Assembly: GCA_018268915.1 (NCBI GenBank)
Contig: JAFDVQ010000007.1
Coordinates: 206,434-270,433, forward strand
Length of the DNA stretch: 64,000 nucleotides
From: Acidobacteriota bacterium
GTDB lineage: Bacteria; Acidobacteriota; Terriglobia; Terriglobales; Acidobacteriaceae
Direction of reading: 5' to 3'
Positions 26,079 to 33,143 of the stretch are shown piece after piece; the stretch's first letter is position 1, and each line of letters opens with the position of its first letter. A model generated the notes under the pieces. The model was not told where the DNA came from, did not search any database, and saw only the letters and a program-made list of their open reading frames with translations. A program made the translations under genes and the position numbers.

Positions 26079-26507
26079 ATGAGCAGGACGAGGCACTATC
26101 GAGATCTGATCGCCTGGCAGAAAGCAATGGAACTGGCGCGTGCGGTGTATTCGGCAACCGAGGAGTTTCCCAAATCCGAAACATTTGGACTGCGGATGCA
26201 ACTGCGGCGTTCAGCGGTCAGCGCAGCGAGTCGCATAGCGGATGCTCATGGGCGCCTGAATGATGCGGAAATGCGAAAGGGCCTTGGAGCGGCAAGAGCT
26301 GCGATCAACGAACTGCAAACACAAATCGAGTTAGCTGCAAGCCTGAGATTCGTTTCCGAATCTTCCGGCGAGCAACTTCTGGACCTTGGCACTAGAGTAG
26401 CCAAGCTCATTAATGCTTTGCTTGGTGTACTCGAGCCAGACATCAGCCAACATGCCAACTCGCCACGCGACAGCGCCAACCTGCGAAAAGAGAAATTGGA
26501 CCAATGA
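26079..26507 (+). CDS. four-helix-bundle protein, 23S rRNA IVS/S23 family
   Basis: A 142-residue helical protein of the IVS-protein/Avd-like four-helix-bundle family. The start is characteristic (RHYRDLIAWQKAMELARAVY), followed by EFPKSETFGLRMQLRRSAVSAASRIADAHGR and an amphipathic third and fourth helix. Such genes are known inside the intervening sequence of 23S rRNA and elsewhere; their function is not settled. The ATG at 26079 has GCAGG upstream; 26058 is an alternative. The gene lies between pheS and pheT, and its stop overlaps the pheT start as ATGA. Both ends of the frame lie in or beside inverted repeats, so it looks like an inserted unit. Confidence 0.9.
   Translation: MSRTRHYRDLIAWQKAMELARAVYSATEEFPKSETFGLRMQLRRSAVSAASRIADAHGRLNDAEMRKGLGAARAAINELQTQIELAASLRFVSESSGEQLLDLGTRVAKLINALLGVLEPDISQHANSPRDSANLRKEKLDQ
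26446..26485 (-). repeat. right inverted repeat of the four-helix-bundle element
   Basis: Its reverse complement reads GC-AGGTTGGCGC, TCGCG, TGGCGAGTTGGCA and TGTTGGC, following the same order of blocks as the left arm. It encodes the last part of the four-helix-bundle protein and ends 19 bases before the pheT start. Confidence 0.65.
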
Positions 26508-28615
26508 AGATTCTGACAAAGTGGTTGAGAACATACCTGCCAAATCTGTCTGTTGATGATTCCCAATTAGCGGAGGATTTAACTCTTCGCGGTATTGCGG
26601 TAGAGGGGATTTTCTCTCTAGGTCCTGGCAACGGCTCCCTCTACGAGATGGACATCACGACGAACCGCGTTGATGCGATGAACCACTACGGTATTGCGCG
26701 CGAAGCGGCGACGATCTATGGCGTGGAGCTCAAGGCGCTCGACATCGCGCTTCCAGCCGCGCAGCCTTCCGCTACGGCGTTTTCTGTGAAGATCGAAGCC
26801 GAGGATGCATGCGGCCGCTTTACTGCCCGCGTTCTTCGCGACATCACCATTGGGCCTTCACGCGACTGGTTCGCCGGGGCTCAAGTCTCAACTTACTTTG
26901 GTCTTCTCGAGCAGAAACAGATCTCCAATGCGGTCGACGCCACCAACTTCGCGTGGCTCGCGATGGGACAGCCTACTCATGCCTTCGACCTCGACAAAAT
27001 ACAAGGCGGCATTATTGTTCGCCGGGCTCGCAAAGGCGAGAAGCTCAAGACACTCGACGGGATGGACCGCATACTCGATGCCGACGACCTAGTCGTCGCA
27101 GATCACGTTAAGGCTCTCGGGCTCGCCGGTGTCATGGGCGGCTGGGACACCATGATCACGCCCGAGACAAAGAACGTCCTAGTCGAGGCCGCATGGTTTG
27201 AGCCTATGGCAGTCCGCCGTACCGCGCGTCGTCACGGCCTGCACACTGACGCGAGCCATCGCTTCGAGCGCGGAGCCGATTTCAATGCGGCCCCGGTCGC
27301 GTCGGCTATTGTCAGCCGCATCCTGCTCGCCAACGGCGGCCAAATCGAGGGCGACTTTGTTGACGTGCGCGTAACCTCGTGGGAGGCCCGCACCTCGCAT
27401 CGCCCTGCGATTACGCTGGCTTTGAGCGAAGTCCATCGCCTCCTTGGCAAAACGGTAGACAAAGAAGGCATCAACGCATCGACAGTCGAGGCGTTCCTCA
27501 CCGGCCTTGGATGTCAGCTATCGGCCGCTCCCGCGCAAGCACCTTCGTGGCAAGTGATTCTTCCCAGCTGGCGCCTTGACCTGCAACGCGAGATCGATCT
27601 AATCGAAGAAGTCGCACGCGTCTACGGCTACAACCGGTTCGCCAACACTCTTCCCGCATTCGGGGAGGGCGTAAAGGCGCTCCCCTGGGCTGAAGCTGAA
27701 TCTGTAACGCGACGCACCCTGCTCGCCGCTGGCTTCCATGAGGCGATCTCCAGCACCTTCTGCTCGAACGGTGAGGCTGCACTCACCGCACCCACTCCCG
27801 GCCAGATCGTTCCGCTTGGCAATCCGCTCAGCGAAGAAGCTGGCGTGATGCGTCCGTCGCTCGTTCCCGGCCTGCTCAACTCCGTCGCAGGCAATCTGAA
27901 TCGCGATGTCGCCGATGTGCGATTGTTCGAACTTGGAACCGTCTTTAGCGGCACGACAGAAAGGGTGGAAGAACGCCCCGCGCTCGCCTTCGCGGCTGCG
28001 GGAAATCTGCCCAGTCAGAGTTCGCTGCACTCGGGACGTGCCATCGAGTTCTACGATCTCAAAGGTGTTGTCGAACAAGTACTCGCGCGATACCAGGTCC
28101 GCGACACCTACTTCGATCGTTTTCCGTCCGATTCCGGCCTGACGCCCGCATGGCTGCATCCTTACCGCTGTGCTCGCGTTGCGGCCGACGGCCTCACCAT
28201 CGGCTGGTTCGGAGAGTTGCATCCTGCCGAGGCTACTGCACGGAAAATCAAAGACGCTGTGCTTATCGGCGAAATTTACATCGACCGCCTCTACAGGCTG
28301 CCCCTGCGCAAGCCAGCCGCCCGCGAAATCTCGCGCTTCCAGCCCGTTCGGCGCGACTTTTCTCTGGTGCTCGATCGGAACATTCCATGGGAGTGGATCG
28401 ATAAGTCTCTCGCTTCGCTGCAGATTCCGGAGCTCGTCGATTGGCGCGCAGCAGAAGTCTTCCGCGATGCGAAACTCGGCGCAAACGACTATTCGCTGCT
28501 TGTGAGCACGACTTTTCAGGCGCCTGACCGCACCCTGCGGGAAGAGGAACTTCAATCGTTCCAGTCTCGCGTTGTTGATGCAGTAAGCAAAGCTGGCGCA
28601 AGGCTTCGTACTTGA
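26504..28615 (+). CDS. pheT: phenylalanine-tRNA ligase beta subunit lacking the N-terminal OB domain
   Basis: A 703-residue beta subunit. The B1 start is MKILTKWLRTYL and leads directly from LTLRGIAVEGIFSLG to SLYEMDITTNRVDAMNHYGIARE, so the roughly 110-residue OB-fold tRNA-binding domain of E. coli PheT is missing. The B3/B4 editing domain (NAVDATNFAWLAMGQPTHAFD), the B5 domain (ALSEVHRLLGK), the synthetase-like core and the C-terminal anticodon-binding FDX-ACB domain (SRFQPVRRDFSLVLDRNIPWEWI) are all present. Translation is probably coupled to the upstream gene by the 4-base overlap. The frame is intact and should be functional. Confidence 0.95.
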   Translation: MKILTKWLRTYLPNLSVDDSQLAEDLTLRGIAVEGIFSLGPGNGSLYEMDITTNRVDAMNHYGIAREAATIYGVELKALDIALPAAQPSATAFSVKIEAEDACGRFTARVLRDITIGPSRDWFAGAQVSTYFGLLEQKQISNAVDATNFAWLAMGQPTHAFDLDKIQGGIIVRRARKGEKLKTLDGMDRILDADDLVVADHVKALGLAGVMGGWDTMITPETKNVLVEAAWFEPMAVRRTARRHGLHTDASHRFERGADFNAAPVASAIVSRILLANGGQIEGDFVDVRVTSWEARTSHRPAITLALSEVHRLLGKTVDKEGINASTVEAFLTGLGCQLSAAPAQAPSWQVILPSWRLDLQREIDLIEEVARVYGYNRFANTLPAFGEGVKALPWAEAESVTRRTLLAAGFHEAISSTFCSNGEAALTAPTPGQIVPLGNPLSEEAGVMRPSLVPGLLNSVAGNLNRDVADVRLFELGTVFSGTTERVEERPALAFAAAGNLPSQSSLHSGRAIEFYDLKGVVEQVLARYQVRDTYFDRFPSDSGLTPAWLHPYRCARVAADGLTIGWFGELHPAEATARKIKDAVLIGEIYIDRLYRLPLRKPAAREISRFQPVRRDFSLVLDRNIPWEWIDKSLASLQIPELVDWRAAEVFRDAKLGANDYSLLVSTTFQAPDRTLREEELQSFQSRVVDAVSKAGARLRT

Positions 28616-28655
28616 TTCTCCAGCGAGTCTGCTGAACCAGATGGACGGTGGGTCC

Positions 28656-28677
28656 GGGTCTCGATTCTGAGACTCGG
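28656..28677. repeat. GTCTC/GAGAC palindrome, copy A
   Basis: GGGTCTCGATTCTGAGACTCGG, 40 bases after pheT. Related palindromes lie at 54217-54235 and 60538-60555. It could form a short hairpin at the end of the pheT transcript. Confidence 0.5.
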
Positions 28678-28773
28678 AGATTTCTATTTTCTCCTCAGTT
28701 TCCCTCAGCCTCCGCCGCCCTTTATCAGAGCTATACTTCCCGAATAAGCGCATTTGCGCGGAGGTTATTATTC

Positions 28774-29103
28774 ATGTCGCCATCATCTCTGGAATCCCAG
28801 ATCGCGGAACACGTCGAGCACTCTGAAATGGACCACAATCATCAGGGCAATCTCGCACTCAGCAGCGCCGATTTTTCCGCACTCGAAGACCGTGTCTCCC
28901 GCGCCGTCAGTCTGGTCAGAAGCGAGCGCCAAGCCCGCACAGCTGCAGAGCATCGCATTACCGACCTCGACGGACAGCTCACGGAACAGCGCGACCTGGT
29001 AAAGACTCTGCAGGAAGAAATTCACGCACTCAACGCCGAGCGCGATCAGGTGCGCCAGCGCGTTGAAAAGCTTCTCGGTCAACTGGATTCTCTCGAACTC
29101 TGA
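28774..29103 (+). CDS. ZapB-like coiled-coil cell-division protein
   Basis: A 109-residue protein. Residues about 32-105 are a continuous heptad coiled coil (FSALEDRVSRAVSLVRSERQ, then ITDLDGQLTEQRDLVKTLQEEIHALNAERDQVRQRVEKLLGQLDSL). It lies 8 bases ahead of zapA, which supports a Z-ring role like ZapB or DUF904 proteins, although the sequence alone only shows a coiled coil. GGAGG (28760-28764) at 9-base spacing fixes the ATG; the longer frame from 28648 has no such support. A TATACT -10 lies at 28732-28737. Confidence 0.75.
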   Translation: MSPSSLESQIAEHVEHSEMDHNHQGNLALSSADFSALEDRVSRAVSLVRSERQARTAAEHRITDLDGQLTEQRDLVKTLQEEIHALNAERDQVRQRVEKLLGQLDSLEL

Positions 29104-29111
29104 GGTTCCGC

Positions 29112-29426
29112 ATGGCAAAAGAAATTACGCCCAGCACTCCCGGCTACGTTACCGTCCACATCTACGACCAGGCCTATCACCTGCGCGGTCAGAACTCCGA
29201 ACATATTCACCGCCTCGCAGACCTGGTCGATAGCAAGATGCGTGCCGTGGCAGCGCAGGGTCGCACCGTCGACTCTCTGCGCGTTGCTGTGCTCGCTGCC
29301 CTCAACCTCGCCGACGAGCTCTCGCAAACCTCAGGCGTAGACGCGAGAGAAGGCCGCGCCCGCGCGGCGCATCTCGCCGAGATGCTAGATGAGATTCTGG
29401 AAGAAGAGCGCGAGTTCGCTTCTTAG
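29112..29426 (+). CDS. zapA: cell division protein ZapA
   Basis: A 104-residue FtsZ-ring crosslinking protein. The N-terminal beta-hairpin carries VTVHIYDQAYHLRGQNSEHIHRLADLVDSKM, followed by the long dimerising helix with VAVLAALNLADELSQ. The end is acidic and helical (EMLDEILEEEREF). It is almost certainly co-translated with the upstream coiled-coil gene. In many bacteria the 6S RNA gene follows zapA, and a structured RNA candidate lies 250 bases downstream here. Confidence 0.93.
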   Translation: MAKEITPSTPGYVTVHIYDQAYHLRGQNSEHIHRLADLVDSKMRAVAAQGRTVDSLRVAVLAALNLADELSQTSGVDAREGRARAAHLAEMLDEILEEEREFAS

Positions 29427-29638
29427 TCTCTACCGCAAATCAAGCTCGATTTGCAGCGGGTGAATTGTCTTCAACTCCCACATTGAGACGCAGGCTCCCA
29501 CAAGTGACCTTCGGTTCCTAACACAAATCGCCAAGCACCCGCAAGACTTGCAATTCCTCGCCAACACCCATACATTCAGCTGTAGAAACCGGCCTGCAAA
29601 GCAGGTGAAGTGGTCAATGCTGGATGAACCAACATTCA
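29427..29638 (+). other. zapA 3' spacer with potential long-range RNA pairing
   Basis: It holds a small hairpin (GCAAATC, AAGCTC, GATTTGC at about 29436-29456). A GCGGGTG next to it (29457-29463) could pair with CACCCGC at 29536-29542, enclosing about 70 bases. The short frame on the minus strand shows no family. It may be part of a structured RNA, but I cannot assign it. Confidence 0.35.
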
Positions 29639-29667
29639 TTGAACAGGAGACTCGACTCGTCTATACG
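29639..29667 (+). promoter_or_regulatory. sigma-70 promoter for structured RNA candidate
   Basis: TTGAAC (29639-29644), exactly 17 bases, TATACG (29662-29667). Transcription would begin near 29674, at the first base of the closing stem of the RNA candidate. Confidence 0.55.
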
Positions 29668-29673
29668 GTTCTG

Positions 29674-29763
29674 TGTGCCGTGTCCGCCAGTCCGGAATGC
29701 CTAAGGAACCGCGGCGGGTCTCCACCGTCTTAGGACGGGTTCACCAGCACATCACTCACGGCC
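29674..29763 (+). ncRNA. structured RNA downstream of zapA, possibly 6S RNA
   Basis: A nested fold is visible. GCCGTG (29677-29682) pairs with CACGGC (29757-29762). Inside, CCTAAG pairs with CTTAGG (about 29699-29734) around an inner GC-rich hairpin. Two unpaired strands of about 17 and 22 bases face each other between the stems, like the central bubble of 6S RNA. Position after zapA and the promoter starting exactly at the stem support an RNA gene. At about 90 bases it is much shorter than the usual 6S RNA of about 180, so another small RNA is possible. Confidence 0.4.
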
Positions 29764-29800
29764 CCGTGGGTCGGATTTCTATTTGGATTGGTGTGACGCC

Positions 29801-30055
29801 ATGCTAGAGTTGCGCCCCAGCTGCGAGTGCTGCAACAGGGATCTGCCTCCCGACTCCTCTGAAGCCATGATTTGCACTTATGAGTGCACCTTCTGCAGAG
29901 ATTGCGCTCAGTCCCGCCTGCATGGAATCTGTCCCAACTGCGGTGGCAACCTCGTAGCTCGGCCGATTCGTCCCGCTGGCAAGTTGCTGAAGGATCCGCC
30001 ATCCACGACGCGCATCTTCAAGCCCTCAGGCTGCGGGCAAGCCGTATCGGCCTGA
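29801..30055 (+). CDS. DUF1272 domain protein with cysteine clusters
   Basis: An 84-residue protein beginning LELRPSCECCNRDLPPDSSEA. It has the conserved Cys pairs of DUF1272 (CECC, CTYECTFCRDC, ICPNCGG), which look like two zinc-binding knuckles, followed by LVARPIRPAGKLL. The function is unknown. It is followed by lgt after 39 bases on the same strand. The tail past residue 65 is low in conservation. Confidence 0.85.
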   Translation: MLELRPSCECCNRDLPPDSSEAMICTYECTFCRDCAQSRLHGICPNCGGNLVARPIRPAGKLLKDPPSTTRIFKPSGCGQAVSA

Positions 30056-30094
30056 TCTCTCCCGATCGAAGCTGCATGTCCTATCCTTGCTTAA

Positions 30095-30943
30095 GTGCAT
30101 CCAGTCCTCTTTCACATCGGCGCGTTAGTGATTCCGTCCTACGGCGCGGTGGCCGCTCTCGGCCTTCTGATTGCACTGATGCTGGCCGTGCGCATCGCGA
30201 AGAAAATTGGCATTGATCCCAATCGCATCTGGAACCTTTGCATCCTGATGCTCTTTACTGCGCTCATCGGATCACGGCTCCTGCTGGTCATCGCCAACTG
30301 GAAGGTGCTGCACAATCACCCACTCTGGATCCTCAGTATTGCGACCGTACACCACCCGCTGCTTGCGGCGATCGCAGCTCTCATCGCCCTCGTGGTCGCG
30401 GCTGTCTACGCAGGACTGCATCGTATGGAGCCTCGTTCGACCGCCGACGTTCTTGCCGCTCCACTCGCTCTCGGACTCGCGTTCGAACAGGCTGGCGCCC
30501 TCCTTGCAGGCTCGGGTTACGGAACCGGCACGGGTCTCTCTTGGGCTGTTATTTACACCGACCCGCTTGCAGCGCGGTGGAGCGACGCCCCCCTCGGCAT
30601 TCCCGTACATCCCGTACAAGCCTATGCGGCAATCTGCTTTTTTCTGATATCCATTGGCGTTCTTTTATGGATTCCGCATCGGCATCAGAACGGCGATCTC
30701 GCAGGACTGTTTCTCTTCGCCATCGGAATCGTCCTGTACGTCACGGAGTTCTGGCGCGATCCCATTGGGCGAGGAGCAGTTCTCAACGGAATCCTCAAGG
30801 GCCCTCAAATCGCCGCCATCATCCTGGTTCTTGGCGGAGCGGCCCTACTGCTCGATCGGCCAAAGCAGCACCTCGTTAATATCGCCGCTCATGCCGCATC
30901 TGAAGGGACATCAACCGCACCTTCCGAGTCCACGCATGCCTGA
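30095..30943 (+). CDS. lgt: prolipoprotein diacylglyceryl transferase
   Basis: Lgt transfers diacylglycerol from phosphatidylglycerol to the lipobox cysteine of prolipoproteins in the inner membrane. The 282-residue protein has about seven hydrophobic segments, the N-terminal IPSYGAVAALGLLIALMLA, GSRLLLVIANW, IPVHPVQAYAA (family HPxQLYE region) and YVTEFWRDPIGRG. The sequence diverges from E. coli Lgt around the HGG region but the architecture agrees. The start is a GTG. The pseudouridine synthase gene overlaps its end by 8 bases. Confidence 0.87.
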   Translation: MHPVLFHIGALVIPSYGAVAALGLLIALMLAVRIAKKIGIDPNRIWNLCILMLFTALIGSRLLLVIANWKVLHNHPLWILSIATVHHPLLAAIAALIALVVAAVYAGLHRMEPRSTADVLAAPLALGLAFEQAGALLAGSGYGTGTGLSWAVIYTDPLAARWSDAPLGIPVHPVQAYAAICFFLISIGVLLWIPHRHQNGDLAGLFLFAIGIVLYVTEFWRDPIGRGAVLNGILKGPQIAAIILVLGGAALLLDRPKQHLVNIAAHAASEGTSTAPSESTHA

Positions 30944-31952
30944 GCCGCGCGAGATTGCCGTTCCACCCGAGGCTGCTGGGCAGCGTCTCGATCATTTCAT
31001 CGCCACGCAACTCGAAGGCGTAAGCCGTTCGCGCGTGCAACTGCTCCTCGATCAGGGCGACGTCCTCGTCAACAACGCAGCCGCGAAGCCCTCACTCAAG
31101 CTGCGCGGCGGCGAGCGGATCCTCATCACCGGAGAGCCGCATCCTGCGCCACTCCGCGCCACGCCGCAGGACATCCCACTCGACGTCGTCTATGAAGATA
31201 AATATCTGGCCGTCATCAATAAGCCTGCGGGCATGATGGTGCACGCGGGAGCCGGCGAAACGGAAGACGCCCGCAACAGCAATACCCTCGTCAACGCACT
31301 GCTCTACCGCTTCAACGCGCTTTCTTCTACGGGCGGGGAGCTTCGTCCTGGCATTGTTCACCGTCTCGACAAGGACACCAGCGGCCTGATCGTCGTCGCC
31401 AAAAATGACGCCGCTCATGCAAAGCTCGCCGAGCTCTTCTCATCCCGCCAGATTCGCAAGACCTACATCGCCCTCGTTCACGGCCGCGTCGAGCGCGAAA
31501 AGGGAAGCATCACCGCCGCCGTCAGCCGGGACCCTGTGCGTCGCACCCGCATGACGACAAAACCCTCTGAAAACTCGCGCACGGCTATCTCGCACTACGA
31601 GGTTGTCCAGCGTCTCGATACGCGTTTTGGCAAGTTCACGCTTGTTCGCGTTCGCATCGAAACTGGCCGCACCCATCAGATCCGTGTGCACATGGCTTCG
31701 CTCAGCCACCCCGTCGTCGGCGACACGCTCTACGGCGCCCCGGGGGTGCTTTCAGTGCAGGGTGGGGCACAGGCGGTCATCTCTCGAGCAGCCCGCCGCA
31801 AAAACGAGCCGGAGCGCCTCAAGCTCGGGCGCAATTTCCTGCACGCGGCCCGTCTTGAGTTCACGCATCCGTTCAACGCTAAACCCTTGGAACTGGAGGC
31901 CCCTCTTCCCAAGGAGCTCACAGAATTTCTCGCCCGTATTAACGAATCCTGA
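30936..31952 (+). CDS. RluA/RluD-family pseudouridine synthase
   Basis: A 338-residue enzyme that isomerises uridine in large-subunit rRNA or tRNA. Residues about 15-75 are an S4 RNA-binding domain (RLDHFIATQLEGVSRSRVQLLLDQGDVLVN). The catalytic domain has INKPAGMMVHAGAG and the signature HRLDKDTSGLIVVAKND with catalytic Asp145. GRTHQIRVHMASLSHPVVGDTLYG and a C-terminal HAARLEFTHP follow. The frame extends upstream to 30654 inside lgt, but the ATG at 30936 gives the family N terminus. The S4 domain and position suggest RluD; the exact target site is not certain. Confidence 0.9.
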   Translation: MPEPREIAVPPEAAGQRLDHFIATQLEGVSRSRVQLLLDQGDVLVNNAAAKPSLKLRGGERILITGEPHPAPLRATPQDIPLDVVYEDKYLAVINKPAGMMVHAGAGETEDARNSNTLVNALLYRFNALSSTGGELRPGIVHRLDKDTSGLIVVAKNDAAHAKLAELFSSRQIRKTYIALVHGRVEREKGSITAAVSRDPVRRTRMTTKPSENSRTAISHYEVVQRLDTRFGKFTLVRVRIETGRTHQIRVHMASLSHPVVGDTLYGAPGVLSVQGGAQAVISRAARRKNEPERLKLGRNFLHAARLEFTHPFNAKPLELEAPLPKELTEFLARINES

Positions 31953-32010
31953 ACAGAGACAGTCAATACTCGTAACGGCTGGCGGCTCCCGAGCCTGACC
32001 GATTGTTAGA

Positions 32011-33051
32011 ATGAACATTGATATGAGGAATAAACTCTCCTGTTTGGCGGCCTTTGCAGCGGCTCTGTGTCTTGGCGCCTCCGGGCAGCAACCGGCACAG
32101 ACTCCCGCCCCTGCCACTCCAGCTCAGCCGCAGACCACTCCCGCGCCTACCGGCCAACAGCCGTCTGCAGCGGGACAGCAGCCCGCGGATCAGCAGGGTG
32201 CCGAGGACACGGGGCAAGTCTTCCGCGTCGGCGTCAACGAAGTGAACCTCATCTTCACCGTGACCGACAAGCACGGGCACTATGTCCCCAATCTCAGGCA
32301 GAACGACTTCGCCCTCCTCGATGATCAGAAGGCTCCGGAGAAGGTGACCTCCTTCCGTCAGCAGGTCAATTTGCCTCTTCGCGTCGGCATCGTCATCGAC
32401 GCCAGCACCTCTATCCGCACCCGCTTCCAGTTCGAGCAGCAGGCCGCGATCGAGTTCCTCCTCCAGATCCTCAAGGCGAAGAGCGACCGGGCGTTCGTGA
32501 TGGGCTTTGATGTCACACCCGACGTCAAGGCCGACTGGACCAACAATATCGACGCGCTCGAAACAGGAATCAACCGTCTTCGCCCCGGCGGCGGCACTGC
32601 GATGTACGACGCTGTCTACACCGCCTGCAAGACCAAGCTGCTTGACTCATCGCGCGGCCAGGAGCCTGTCCGCAAGGCCATGATTCTCATCTCCGACGGT
32701 GACGACAACCAGAGCCGGGTGCACCTGGACGAATCTATCAAGATGTGCCAACGGGCTGAGACGATTGTTTATGCCATCAGCACCAACTGGACCCCGAGCC
32801 GCGGTAAGGGCGACCAGGTACTGACGCAACTCGCGCAGGACACCGGCGGCCAGGTCTTCTTTCCGCCTTCAGTTGAGCAGATGTCCAACAGCTTCAAAAA
32901 CATTGAAGAGGAGTTGCGCAGCCAGTACGCACTCACCTATGTCCCGGCCGACTTCAAAGCCAGCGGCCAGTTCCGACCGATCTATCTCTACTGCACAGAC
33001 CGACGCTATGTTGCACGAGCCAGGAAAGGCTACTTCGCGCCGAAAGACTGA
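32011..33051 (+). CDS. secreted VWFA-related acidobacterial protein
   Basis: A 346-residue exported protein. Residues 1-25 are a signal peptide. About 40 residues of Pro/Gln/Ala linker follow. Residues about 70-120 are an Ig-like strand region (VNEVNLIFTVTDKHGHYVPNLRQNDFALLDDQK), and the von Willebrand factor A domain starts at RVGIVIDASTS, with the MIDAS DxSxS at Asp130-Ser134 and the GGGTAMYDAV loop. This arrangement is the 'VWFA-related Acidobacterial domain' family, found in many copies in this phylum. The role is probably protein binding at the envelope. A strong terminator follows. Confidence 0.92.
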   Translation: MNIDMRNKLSCLAAFAAALCLGASGQQPAQTPAPATPAQPQTTPAPTGQQPSAAGQQPADQQGAEDTGQVFRVGVNEVNLIFTVTDKHGHYVPNLRQNDFALLDDQKAPEKVTSFRQQVNLPLRVGIVIDASTSIRTRFQFEQQAAIEFLLQILKAKSDRAFVMGFDVTPDVKADWTNNIDALETGINRLRPGGGTAMYDAVYTACKTKLLDSSRGQEPVRKAMILISDGDDNQSRVHLDESIKMCQRAETIVYAISTNWTPSRGKGDQVLTQLAQDTGGQVFFPPSVEQMSNSFKNIEEELRSQYALTYVPADFKASGQFRPIYLYCTDRRYVARARKGYFAPKD

Positions 33052-33075
33052 AGCGCGATTGTCCTTCGCAAGTCA

Positions 33076-33110
33076 AAAACGCGAGCCGACTGGCTCGCGT
33101 TTTGTTTGTT
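33076..33110. terminator. bidirectional terminator between VWA gene and ligA
   Basis: A 12-bp perfect stem, AAAACGCGAGCC with GGCTCGCGTTTT, loop GACT, then GTTTGTT. The A-run before the stem serves ligA from the other side. Confidence 0.9.
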
Positions 33111-33143
33111 ACTCGCTGCTCACTACTCACTCTTTACTACCTC
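33109..33143. repeat. degenerate 7-bp tandem repeat at the ligA 3' end
   Basis: Five consecutive 7-base units: TTACTCG, CTGCTCA, CTACTCA, CTCTTTA, CTACCTC. The ligA stop codon (33127-33129) and its last five codons lie inside the array. The same period is seen in four spacers near tuf. Confidence 0.6.
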
